A stretch of DNA of 64,000 nucleotides, taken from NCBI GenBank assembly GCA_026075535.2, contig AP026540.1, positions 2,356,001 through 2,420,000 of the forward strand, in the 5' to 3' direction. Below the pieces are notes generated by a model that saw nothing but the letters and a program-made list of their open reading frames with translations, searched no databases and was not told where the DNA came from. The DNA is from Tricholoma matsutake. Taxonomy: Eukaryota > Basidiomycota > Agaricomycetes > Agaricales > Tricholomataceae. Positions 53,985 through 64,000 of this stretch are shown here, in pieces (the first letter of the stretch is position 1; each line of letters starts with the position of its first letter). The position numbers and the translations under genes are program-made.

Positions 53985-55496
53985 ATGAACGCGACAATCA
54001 TTCTGAACGACCTCTCACGAGATAAGCTCCCTCCAACTGCTATGAACCCGAGACGACTCTTTGGATCACTTTCCATCCACAAACGACCATTTCCACATAG
54101 TCGCCTCCCTAATGAACTATTATCCTATATCTTTTTAACCGCCACGCATCATTTCGAAGACCGCTACGAGGCGATCCTTACACCGATTACGATTTCTCAC
54201 GTCTGTTCCCGCTGGAGAGAAGTTGCCATATCAGCAGGAGGGTTATGGACAAATCTCATCCTCACGTTCCCGACATGCCGCAGTCAACTGTCGCGCACAA
54301 TGACTTGGTTGTCGAGGTCAGAGCCATATCCCATTGACATTCTTCTCGACTTCCGCGATCCCTCGTGGGACTGGGATGAAAACTCACATGGGTTCCATTG
54401 GCAAGACATGGAAGCCATTGTTCGGCCCTTCCTGACTCATGTTAAAAGATGGTGTCACGTTGAACTTCTCACAGACACATGGGCGCCAATATTTACCTTT
54501 CTTTGGTATACGCGTCGTGTGGAATCGGCTCCGTTACTCCGGTCCATTTCACTGTCCCGCTGTAATGCCTATTTCGCATCTAGGGGTGCGATCTTCCATC
54601 CTGTCCAGTTGAAGGAACCCATACCCTTGTTTGGTGGACTCGCATTAGAAGCCTTGCGTAATGTATCCCTCGCTGGGGTTCACTTAGATTGGGCCAGATC
54701 GTCATTGCGCAATCTCACAAGCCTCGAATTCAAGTATCATGCTCGTGGTGTCATGCCTTCCTTGGATCAATTTTTTGGCATCCTCGCTGGGTGTACAAAT
54801 CTTCATCATCTGTCCATCATTGGATGGGGTCCCCAGTTGGATAATGCTTTCAGTTACGGAGGTAATTTGACGGAACCGCGGAACTCTATGCAATTGCAAC
54901 ACCTTACCAGTTTTTCTTTTGGTTTTATCGACGTGAATTATGCCGTCAAACTTCTTTCGCTATTTTCGTTTCCTTCCATCGAGAAATTTATGCTAGAGGA
55001 TGTCTCATTCACTTTGGACCCGTCGGAGAATTGGCAGGATGCGACACCGATCCTGGATTTGTTAACACCGAGAGACGAGTCTGGCGATTCCTCCAAATCC
55101 CTATCACGTTCCTCTGTTGGCTTATCTTTGGATGGTATTGTCTCACTCCAACTGCACAGCATTCTCTCGAATGAATCTGCGTTTTCGCACTTCTATTCTG
55201 CACTTCCAAACCTTCGGAAGCTGGGTTTGTTTGGCACAGATGATGCGCTTCGCGCGTTGAATCCCTTGTCGGATACAGGCTTTCGTAGCATGTGCCCTGT
55301 TCTCCAGGAACTCGAGTGTAGGGATGTAGATTCTGCAACTCTTGTGGACGTTGTCCGTTCACGTGCGGAGACAGGATCTGTCTTGCCACTTGATAGCATA
55401 ACCTTCGATTCTAGCGACGAGCCGGTTCGTCCTACGCTCGCGGATTGCCTCAAGCTTCGTGAACTTGGAATCAAGATTTTGTACAGGTCTAGATAG
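53985..55496 (+). CDS. F-box protein with leucine-rich C-terminal part
   Basis: 503 codons, single exon, no internal stop. The F-box covers about residues 37-90: RLPNELLSYIFLTATHH, then ISHVCSRWREVAISAGGLW. The rest has repeated L-x-x-L type segments (LRNLTSLEFKY, GCTNLHHLSIIGW, LPNLRKLGLFGT, KLRELGIKIL) typical of agaricomycete F-box/LRR proteins. Such proteins bind Skp1 and present substrates to SCF ubiquitin ligases; the target is unknown. An alternative start is Met20 (MNPRRLFGS). It is the only clearly intact host-type gene here, with CpG-containing codons still common. Confidence 0.9.
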   Translation: MNATIILNDLSRDKLPPTAMNPRRLFGSLSIHKRPFPHSRLPNELLSYIFLTATHHFEDRYEAILTPITISHVCSRWREVAISAGGLWTNLILTFPTCRSQLSRTMTWLSRSEPYPIDILLDFRDPSWDWDENSHGFHWQDMEAIVRPFLTHVKRWCHVELLTDTWAPIFTFLWYTRRVESAPLLRSISLSRCNAYFASRGAIFHPVQLKEPIPLFGGLALEALRNVSLAGVHLDWARSSLRNLTSLEFKYHARGVMPSLDQFFGILAGCTNLHHLSIIGWGPQLDNAFSYGGNLTEPRNSMQLQHLTSFSFGFIDVNYAVKLLSLFSFPSIEKFMLEDVSFTLDPSENWQDATPILDLLTPRDESGDSSKSLSRSSVGLSLDGIVSLQLHSILSNESAFSHFYSALPNLRKLGLFGTDDALRALNPLSDTGFRSMCPVLQELECRDVDSATLVDVVRSRAETGSVLPLDSITFDSSDEPVRPTLADCLKLRELGIKILYRSR

Positions 55497-56204
55497 ACCC
55501 CCTAAATTTACTTACATCTCAGCACAGCGAACAATCACTGACACCCTCATTTTTTGTATATTGTATGTCCCTTTGAATGTACACTCGCCATGTATCTATA
55601 GCCTTTTCCCTAAAATTCGTTCGCGAGTTCAGAGGCGGCTAGGCCTGTCTTGGACAAATTCAAGATGGCACTGAGACATTCTAATCACCAGCTTTAATCC
55701 ATCTCTCCCACACAACTCCCACAACTAGCAATTTGTTATACATTTTAAGGTGATCAGATGACTAAGCGGCCATTGATCGGCGTCGGCTATTTGGTGTCAG
55801 GGTCTGATGCCAAACAGCACCACGACGCGTGGTGTTGTGTCGAGCTCGGGCATCTTAGCACTGCTGTACTTAGTATAGATATGTAGTAGGGAATACATGT
55901 ATATGTGAAATTTGCACTCTGTTATAATCCTGAGTCTGAGCTTGCAAACCTGCTGTTGGCAGCCTCAGAATAGATGGGAGTGGGCAATGCCGGCTATAGC
56001 CGTGTCAGCGAGATTTGGACGCTTATGTAATAATTTGGCCAAAACAGTAACCCCACTGTCTCCACTCAGTTTTTGGGCTTGTACATGGTTCTTCCCAGTT
56101 CAAAAAGATATGTAGCTATGTTATTATATAGTATAGATCATTATTACATCAAAATACAGTGATATATGTCCAGAATAGTGCCTAGAAATGACTACATTCT
56201 AATG
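55497..56204. other. Intergenic region
   Basis: No gene seen. A 7 bp stem hairpin (CACCACG, ACG, CGTGGTG) occurs at about 55818-55834. Confidence 0.7.
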
Positions 56205-58346
56205 TTAGAGATCATCATCATCCTCCCATTCACAAGCACCATCATCTTCAACCACATTCAAGTCAATGAACTCCCCTTCATCCTCTGGATCTTCCACACT
56301 AATTTCATCACCTATTTCCTCTCCCATCTGATGACCAGGCAAATGCCACTCCCCTGCTTCCAAAGACAAAACTGCACCAGTAAGAGCAATTTTAAGGTCT
56401 CCAACTTTGGCTCTTGCAGATACTTTGTCAAGAATGGGAGCACCCACATTCCTAAATGCACCAAGTTGTTTTCTGAGATCGTTTCCTACCACCTTCTGTA
56501 TCCGATCCTTGTCCAACTCCAACTGAAGTTCCTCAATTTCCTTTTTTCGTTGTACTGCTGCTTCCTTCCATTTATTTGCAGCCTCCTCTCGCTTCTCATT
56601 TTTTTTTTGTTGACTTAGAACTATTTCCTTTTGTTTGGCCCAATCTTTTCCTTTATATGCACGAGCCTGCCCATGAAGAAACTTGAAATCTCCAGGTTCT
56701 GTAAATAATGCATTCATGAAGTTTTGAGTATTGTTGCATTCAAACATTGCAAGTGCATTATAATTTGTCATGGTAAGCTGGGGCTTCATTCGCATTTGAA
56801 CGCGAAAAGCACCAAGTGCACCTTCATTGACATCATTTGTTGCTGGCATCCATGCAAGTTCCTTCTCTTCTACTGTAGACTGATCATTCTGTCCAGGAGT
56901 ACAAACTCTTTGCATATATGGATGAGAGATTGATTGAGCATAGAGTGATAAGACAGCAAGCTCAGAAAGGGTAGGAATATCATGAATTGCATTCCATCCA
57001 GAAGTTCTGCTCCATATGGTTGAACTTCTTTGTGCTTTTTTGAAGTCAGTAATATTTGAGATATGCTGTAAATTGTAAAAGATGGGCTAAAATAGCACTT
57101 GCACCATCACAGTATGATCCAAAATGTGTATTGGATGTATCAGGAAAAGTAAATTCACCCCCAACATTTTCTTGCCACCAGAAGTGAAATATATTGTGAT
57201 GCCCTTTTTTGTCATCCTTGTGATTGAAAAGTGCACCTGCCAATTGAGTTGCTTTGATTCCTCCATGTGCTGTAGTTTCAAATGCTCATTCTTGTGCTGG
57301 TGTGATTGTATTACTATCAGATACCATATCAGCAAGAACAGCAGCATTGTCACAGTTTGCAAGTAGAATAGGAGGTGTTTGCCTGTGCTCCTCCCACCAT
57401 TTGGACATTGCAATATATCCACCCTGAACACTATTCAAATCCTTGTGGCAACCACAGCCAGCCCAAACAAAGTATGTCAAATGTTGTTTTTCCTTATCAG
57501 ACATCATTTCATAAACATCCTTTCCTAGATCAATAACAAGATCTTCAGACATTCTTGCTAAATGAGCTCACTGTGTTTCAAGAGGCAAAGCATTCCATGC
57601 ACCAGTTCCACCAGACTTTGAAACAACCTCACGGTATTTTGCATAGAACTTTGGCACAAGTTCTTGATTATCAGAATCAAGAATCTTTTGTTCACCCAAT
57701 TGCTGTAAAGCAGCAGACATTTTGAGCTCCTCCAGCATACGAGCATCCTTCTTTTCCTTTGCACAATGATCTGTCATCATTTCAGCCAGTTTGGCAAAGA
57801 TATTGACTGTACGTAGAAGTGATCCATGCCATTTTCCCAAGGGCGAGCAATGATATAAATCAACAACAGAATCAAGCACCAAGTTCCAATCCTTGATTGA
57901 CTCTTTGCTAGAGCTATCAAAGGATGGAGTAATGCCCAAAAACTGTGTGACATGCTGTTTTTCTCCATCAGATGATTCATAGTCACTAGCCTTCAGATTG
58001 ATATGCCATGAATAATACTGCACATTCTGATGACTAGTACCATCTCCACTTCCTGTTATTGTTTCAGCTTCAGCCATTTCAAAGCCAAGTTGAATTTGGC
58101 TAGCAACATATCCTTCCATAAGAATATGTGAAACAGTCCAATGTCTAATGGATTCTTTTGTCATAATTCCAGCACTTTTCAAAATGGCTGTAATCACTGT
58201 ACTAACATATTCTTTTGAACAGCCAGCTTTGACAAGTAGATGAATAAGATTCCAAGTTTCCTGGGTGTAAACACCATTGTGTAAAAGTGAATGTGTGGAT
58301 TTTTCATGAACGGCCTGTTGTTGAGCCTTCTCTCTTGCCTGGATTA
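56205..58346 (-). pseudogene. Multicopy agaricomycete protein without assigned domain
   Basis: From about 58346: NIIQAREKAQQQAVHE, GYVASQIQLGFEMAEAETI, SSDGEKQHVTQFLG, DLYHCSPLGKWHGSLL, YFVWAGCGCHKDLNSVQGG, LANCDNAAVLADM, FHFWWQENVGGEFTFPDT. A later frame gives STIWSRTSGWNAIHDIP, NDVNEGALGAFRVQM, a coiled coil (KWKEAAVQRKKEIEELQ) and an acidic tail. TGA at 57568-57570 and about 57285, both likely CGA, and one frame change near 57065 break it. I recall a widespread unnamed agaricomycete family of this form; a transposon origin is plausible but unproven. A family B LTR inserted at its 5' end. Confidence 0.65.
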
Positions 58347-59066
58347 TGTTAGGAAACCACCCCATTACCTAATAAAATTTCATTTTATTTTATTATGTCA
58401 AATTATGCTACATGATGCCAAATTACACTACACTTTGATAGCATGAGAATTTTATTTTGCACACATCAATATGTACATGCATGTGCAAATGCGTCGTTAA
58501 CAACAATGTACAATATATGTAACATAGTATATAAACCCTAAATATATGCCTAGGGGACCCCAGTTGTGTTCTCTTAGGTATTCCACCTACATTTTCAGTG
58601 TGAAAGGCCTATCTCAACAAACTCACCTATTAATAACCCCTTGCATCAAAACCATCAGTTCCCCCATCACGAGCGTGGATCCTGCCCCCTTCTTGTAGAG
58701 AGAACCCGCACAGTCTTAGCTAGCAGATAGTGGGTGTTGCCCTAACAGAAGAACACAACTGCCCATATCAGTGCGCCTTCTCTTACTTGTGCATACATCA
58801 TTGTTTCACCATGCCACATCTGATTACTCACCCTTTTGGCATGAACCAGAAGTACTTGTACATACATAATCTACCTTTTCTTTTGTAAGCCGATGCCAGG
58901 CCTCGCCTTACATTGCAACTGCCAGTGATCGAGAGGCAGCACTCGTCATTAGGACAGCTGCAACCAGACAACCGATTGGATCTGGTTTAGTTACAATTTA
59001 CATCACTCTATTCGGACGACTATTTTAGTTACAAGCTGAATTCAGTGTTATCTCTGAGATCAGGCA
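58347..59066 (+). repeat. Family B 5' LTR
   Basis: Starts TGTTAGGAAACCACCCC and ends near GAGATCAGGCA; matches 6843-7578. About 105 bp after it (59067-59200) has no counterpart in the other copy. Confidence 0.75.
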
Positions 59067-59233
59067 CTGTTGGAAGGGTTATTGATCCAAAGTGTCAAAA
59101 TAGGCGCCTGACGAACAATGAACGATCGATGAATGATTGATGAACCATCATGTGACCTGTAAATGTTTGGAGAGGTCTCAAAGAAAAAATTTTGAATTTG
59201 TCGAAGAAGTGATTCATCACAGATTCTACAATT

Positions 59234-60331
59234 ATGTCCAAACCTTCAACTTCTAATCCCGGTCCTAATCCTGTTCCCATACCAGCACTAGAGGCAAAAA
59301 TTGATGCACTTACAGTGCAAATGTCACAATTAGTGTCAGTGTTGGCAGCATCACAGCCCAGACAAGTGGAAGTACAGCCAGAGACGACAGGAGAAAGAGA
59401 TGATGAGATGGAGGAGATGGTGGAGTGGATATCGCAGGAGAATGAGATGGCAGAGAAATCCAGAAATGGAAAAGTGCACTTACCTAAGTACGCACCCCCA
59501 TAAATCTTTGACGGTACCATGGAGAATACAAAATCCTTCATCTGCTCTATAGTATTGTACATCCATGGGAGGAAGCCAGAGTTCATTGCAGCCGAGTCTA
59601 GGATTATGTTTGCTCTCTCATACATTCAGGGGGGGAAAGCACAGTTCTGGAGAAATGAGGCTATTAATCAAATTGCCATGGGAAATAAACCATTTGCAAC
59701 CTTCAAGGAATTTCTGGAGAGATTGGAGGCACAGTTTGGAGACCCTAATCCAAAGGTGACAGCCAATGCTAAATTAAAGACCATGCACTAAGGTTCCCTA
59801 AGGGTGGGTGAATTTATTTTGCAGTTCAAAGCAGAAGCTTCGCAAATGGACATGGGAGAAGCTGTGTTGGTAGAGTTTTTGAAAGCAGGATTAAATCCCT
59901 CTGTGTTCAAATCTATCTACCAACTACCTTCTATGCCAGAGAAGTTGGACGAGTGGTATAATTGAGCAATGCGCCTTGACCGGCAATATCAGCAGGAACA
60001 GGCAGAGTCAAAGTTGATGTACAGAAGTAGTAAATTTGGAAAGTCATCAGGAGGAAAGTCCAAGAAAGGAAAGGTGCCTCAGGTGCAAGCTCCAAGGGCA
60101 CAGCCACCAGCCATGGCAGTGACACCTATAGTTACAGAGTCAGCAGCACCAGCAGAGGCAATGGAGGTTGATCAAGCAGGGAGACGAGCCCCACTTAAAT
60201 GTTTTAACTGTGGGCAGTTAGGACACATTTCTAGGAATTGTAGGCAGAAAAGAAAGATTAGGGAAGCTACAATCGAGGAAGTGAAGCCAGAGGAAGGCAA
60301 GCAGAAGAATTTTGTGGAAGAGTCCCAGTGA
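59234..60331 (+). pseudogene. Family B gag
   Basis: Begins MSKPSTSNPGPNPVPIP; one frame throughout. An acidic segment (ERDDEMEEMVEWISQEN) precedes the capsid-like region (ALSYIQGGKAQFWRNEAI, FKEFLERLEAQFGDPNP). A Lys-rich linker leads to the knuckle CFNCGQLGHISRNC. Stops: TAA at 59501-59503, TAA at 59789-59791 and TGA at 59964-59966 (NRAMRL, likely CGA). The gag stop TGA lies at 60329-60331; pol is one frame back and overlaps by about 85 nt, so a -1 shift is likely, though I see no perfect slippery heptamer. Confidence 0.88.
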
Positions 60332-63300
60332 AGGTTTCCCCATTGGTGACCCAGAATCGTTACAATGTATTAGTATCCAAGGAAACCCAGAGCAAATCAG
60401 AAAAGGAAATCGAGGAGGAGTATAACCGTTCTGAATCACGTGATGAAAAGGAGTACAACTGTTGTCAATCACGTGACAATTTTCATGCATCATTTCTGAA
60501 AACCCCTAAATTCTTTATTCACTCTGCGCAAATAGAACCTGAAATCACCTTGACTGTGGGACTGAAGACAGTGGACACGCATGCAGCTATTGATGTGGAA
60601 GCGTTGCTTGATAGTGGTGCTACAGGATTATTTATTAATCAGTCCTTAATTACCAGAAACGGTATTAACACACACAAGCTGGTGCAACCTATAATGGTGT
60701 ACAATATTGACGGAACAGTCAATCATGGAGGAACTATCAAGGAGGAGGTGACTATGGTACTAAGGTATCAGGAGCATCAGGAGCAAGCCATATTTGAAGT
60801 GTGCAATCTTGGGAAAACCAATCTAATAATAGGATGTCCATGGTTATGGAAGCATAATCCCGAAATTGATTGGAAAACTGGGAAAGTACAAATGACTTGT
60901 TGTCCTAAGGAATGTAATGTGTATGGGAGGAAGATGAAGAAGGAAAAAAGGAAAAAGAAAGAGAAAGAAAGTCCAAGGAAGTATTCTGTTACGATGGAGG
61001 AAGTGGAGGATGAGGAAATGCCAAATGAGGAAGTTCCGGTCATGATCAAGAAAGAAGAGCAGAAGCAAACCTTTAGAACAATTTGTGGAGGACAGTCGTG
61101 GGACAAGAATATCGTGGAGGTGGAGAAGCCAGTGGAGGAATGGGTGCCAAAAGTGTATCATGAATATCTGTCAGTGTTCCAGAAGAAGGAGTCTGAGCGA
61201 ATGCTGGTGGGGAAGCCATGGGATCATGCAATCGAGATGAAGCCAGGGTTTGTGCTGAAGAGGTCAAAGGTATATCCATTATCTCCGATGGAACAAGAAG
61301 AAGTGGATGCATTCCTGAAGGAGCAATTGCATAAAGGATACATATGACCTTTGAAATCACCGCAGACATCACCAATATTCTTTGTGCCAAAGAAAGACCA
61401 AAGGAAGAGGATGTGTACAGATTATAGGTATCTGAATGAGTGGACAGTGAAGAATGCATACCCCCTGCCATTGATCTCAGAAATAATTGACAAGGTGGGA
61501 AACGTCAAAGTCTTTACAAAATTGGATTTATGATGGGGATACAACAATGTACAAATAAGAAAGGAGATGAGTGGAAGGCTGCATTTGCCATGCATTGAGG
61601 ATCCTTTGAGCCGCTTGTCATGTTTTTTGGGATGACTAATAGTCCCCAACCTTTCAAAATATGATGAACGACATTTTCAAGGACATAATAGACAAAGGCG
61701 TGGTAATAATATTTATTGACGACATTCTGATATTCACAGAGGATGAAGAAAATCATGAGGCGATAGTGCAGGAGGTGTTACGGAGGTTGGTGGAGAATGA
61801 TCTATTTTTGAAACCAGAGAAGTGTGTGTTTGGGGCAAGCAAGATTGAGTTCCTAGGATTATTGATCGGCCCTGATGGGATCAAAATGGATCCGATCAAG
61901 GTACAGGCGATCACAGATTGGCCTGCGCCCACCCGTGTTAAGGAGGTTCAAGCCTTTTTGGGACTCACAAATTATTATTGTCGCTTTGTGCACAATTTTT
62001 CTAAAATTGCTGCACCCTTACATAACCTTACGCGAAAGGGAGTAGTGTGGAGGTGGGGAGAGCAGCAGCAGACAGCATTTGAGGAGTTGAAGAGGAAGTT
62101 TGTGGAGGGACCAATATTAGCCCCAGTAGATTTCACATGCCCTTTGCGAGTGGAATCCGATGCATCTGATTTTGCTACTGGAGCGGTATTATCAATGCTG
62201 TGCGAAGATGACAAATGGCATCCTTGTGCATACTTGTCAAATGATGTGGAAAGGAATTATGATGTGCATGACAAAGAAATGTTGGGGATAATATGAGCAT
62301 TGGAGGTGTGGAGGCATTATTTGGAGGGATGTACGCATGAGATTGAGATCTGGACAGATCATCAAAATCTGCAATACTTCATGTCTGCTAAAAAGCTGAA
62401 TTGCAGGCAAGCGTGTTGGGCACTATTCCTCTCACGTTTCAATTTTCACTTGGTCCACAAAGTGGGAAGCTTAATGAGGAAAGCAGATGCATTATCCAGA
62501 CGTATTGATCATAAAAGGGGGGTGGAGGAGGACAATAAGAATGTTACCTTACTCAAACCTGAATACTTTCGCATTTGCGCTATGCATCAAGGGCATCTAT
62601 TAATAGATAGCTCGGAAATGGAAATGTTGTCTAAAATTAGACAATGTTTGGAAATGGATGATGAAGTAGTGGAAGCTGTGAAAGCTCTGAAGGGAGAGAA
62701 GAAAGGTAATATCAAAGGAGATGAATGGGCTGAGGAACAAGGGTTGGTGTTGTTTCGAGGAGAAGTGTATGTACCAAAGGATCAGGATTTGCGAAGGGAG
62801 ATCATCTGGTTACATCACAATACACCAATTGCCAGACACCCAGGAAGATGGAAGACGTTGGAATTAGTAATGAGAAATTATTGGTGGCCCGGAATTTCGA
62901 AGTATGTGTTGGGGTATGTGGATGGATGTGATATGTGCATGAGGGGGAAGAGATTTCCAGAAAAACCTGCAGGAAAATTAATGCTGAACCCTATACCTTA
63001 AGTGCCATGGCGAGATATATCTGTGGATTTTATTACCAGATTACCTGAGGCTCAAGGGTACGATGCAATATTTGTAGTATGCGACCGCTTCACAAAGGAG
63101 GTCCATATTATTCCTACTACAACAGAAACCTCATCATTGGGCTTGGCGCGCCTCTATCTAAATCAGGTATGGTGGTTACATGGGTTACCCAATACCATTA
63201 TCTCCGATTGTGGACCACAATTTGCTTCCGCATTTATGTGAGAACTAAACAACATATTGGGAATTCAAACTAAATTATCTACGGCATATCACCCACAGAC

Positions 63301-63538
63301 TGATGGGCAGACAGAGAGAATGAACCAGGAGTTGGAGCAGTACCTACGTATGTTTGTCAACTACTGACAAACCGACTGGCCCAAATGGCTGGCAATTGCC
63401 AAATTTTCCCACAATAACAAATTCCATTCGGCTACTCGTATGTCACCCTTTTTCACAAATTATGGATATCATCCTTGCATGGGAGTAGAACCCAGAAGGG
63501 AAGTCAAAGTACAGTCGGTAGAAGACTTTGTATCTAAG
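60328..63538 (+). pseudogene. Family B pol (PR-RT-RH-IN), truncated
   Basis: Protease EALLDSGATGLFINQSL is intact, followed by GCPWLWKHNPEIDWKTG and a Lys-rich linker. [21 protein letters not shown] with TGA at 61345, KLDL-stop-WGYN (TGA 61531), MH-stop-GSFEPL (TGA 61596), and intact IIFIDDILIF. RNase H VESDASDFATGAVLS; TGA at 62294. Integrase HHCC (TPIARHPGRWKTLELVMRNY, CDMCMRGKR), core DISVDFITRLPEAQGYDAIF and [20 protein letters not shown] at about 63240 and 63365. It ends at the family C LTR. Confidence 0.92.
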
Positions 63539-64000
63539 TGTTAAGAACTGATCCTAGAGGCCGCTTCAGAATCTGACTGGACACTGCGGGTGATGATAGC
63601 AGGAGATTGTCGGGTCAATGCGGATTCTGCAGGAGGGGAAATGGAAAGGACTTGGCTTCAGCTTGTAAGAAGCTGCGCCCTTCACCTTGTCTGGTGTCCT
63701 AATTTCAAGTTGAGGGTTTAGAGGTAGGAGCAGGAAAGTGTGGGTAAATGTGGGGAGGAGTATGGAGGGACTTAGGTTAAGTTCAGATGAGACTAGAACT
63801 TCAGAGGGAGACTAGAGGTTGAGTCAAATGGAGTTCAGACTCTTAGAGAACAGGGGTTGGAGTAGAAGGAGATTTTAGATTGGCAGGGTAAAGTCGAGTC
63901 TATGTCATTATATGAACTGAGGAATACAAGGCAAAACTAGCTAAACTTAAATACTAGAGTCCGGAATAAAAGCGGGACAGAAATGGGAACTGTGGCAGTG
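63539..64000 (-). repeat. Family C LTR, partial at the window edge
   Basis: TGTTAAGAACTGATCC at 63539 is the minus-strand 3' end of the family C LTR; similarity continues to the window end (ACTTAAATACTAGAGTCCGG). Solo LTR or full element cannot be decided. Confidence 0.9.

Larger units (their letters stand above)
58347..63538 (+). mobile_element. Ty3/gypsy family B, plus copy
   Basis: 5' LTR, gag and pol up to the integrase core, then cut by a family C LTR at 63539. It is the better preserved of the two family B copies: protease DSG, RT FIDD and the gag knuckle are all intact. Confidence 0.92.

Noticed and set aside
12772..63370. TGA reassigned to arginine or programmed readthrough
   Set aside because: Sister copies carry ordinary CGA at the same sites, the stops occur only in repeats, and the lesions coexist with frameshifts and dead catalytic residues. 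CpG decay explains them.

Overview
The window is a transposon graveyard from a filamentous fungus, most likely an agaricomycete basidiomycete. The evidence is introns of about 50 nt with GTATGT/GTAAGT donors and CTAAC branch sites, an F-box protein of agaricomycete type, a DUF6818-like (Myb/SANT-like) protein, and chromoviral Ty3/gypsy elements with Tc1, hAT and PIF/Harbinger elements. TE load of this density is typical of ectomycorrhizal agaricomycetes, but the species cannot be fixed from the sequence. Only one ordinary host gene looks intact, the F-box gene at 53985-55496.

Layout. 1-895: gypsy family A fragment cut by a 2 kb TIR element (896-2862). 2929-7578: truncated gypsy family B, minus strand. 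7579-8187: decayed coding fragment. 9286-10815: Tc1 element complete but for one in-frame stop. 11573-28613: a minus-strand Ty1/copia element that carries a complete gypsy A (11941-21298, TSD TTGGG), a hAT-like element (22148-23715, TSD GAACCCAT), a short hAT-like MITE (24451-25036) and a solo-LTR-like insertion (25431-26446). The copia reading frame is restored when these insertions are removed. 28614-52494: a PIF/Harbinger-like element (TIR GGGTGACTTCCC, TSD AGT) with convergent DUF6818 and DDE transposase genes. Its DUF6818 gene is split by a second gypsy A (30166-49661, TSD GTTGT). That copy contains a solo family C LTR, a full-length family C gypsy (31124-38001), a hAT-like element (38463-40137, TSD CCTGAGAG) and an internally deleted hAT with transposase remnants (46824-49534, TSD ATCATGTG). 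After the F-box gene come a decayed repeat-associated gene (56205-58346), a second gypsy B copy (58347-63538) and a family C LTR running off the window.

Main observations. (1) Three TIR elements with three different terminal repeats carry related internal cargo: a TATA-type promoter, palindromic exon ends, repeated exons and, in two copies, well-formed 51-64 nt introns. This is the best candidate for something undescribed. (2) Nearly all premature stops are TGA where the family has arginine; paired copies still show CGA, so CpG deamination explains most of the decay. (3) Gypsy A has a canonical -1 frameshift heptamer, G GGT TTT, directly before its gag stop in both copies, a zinc-knuckle ORF in the env position, and a membrane ORF present in only one copy. 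(4) Gypsy C has an antisense coiled-coil/Cys-rich ORF between pol and the 3' LTR.
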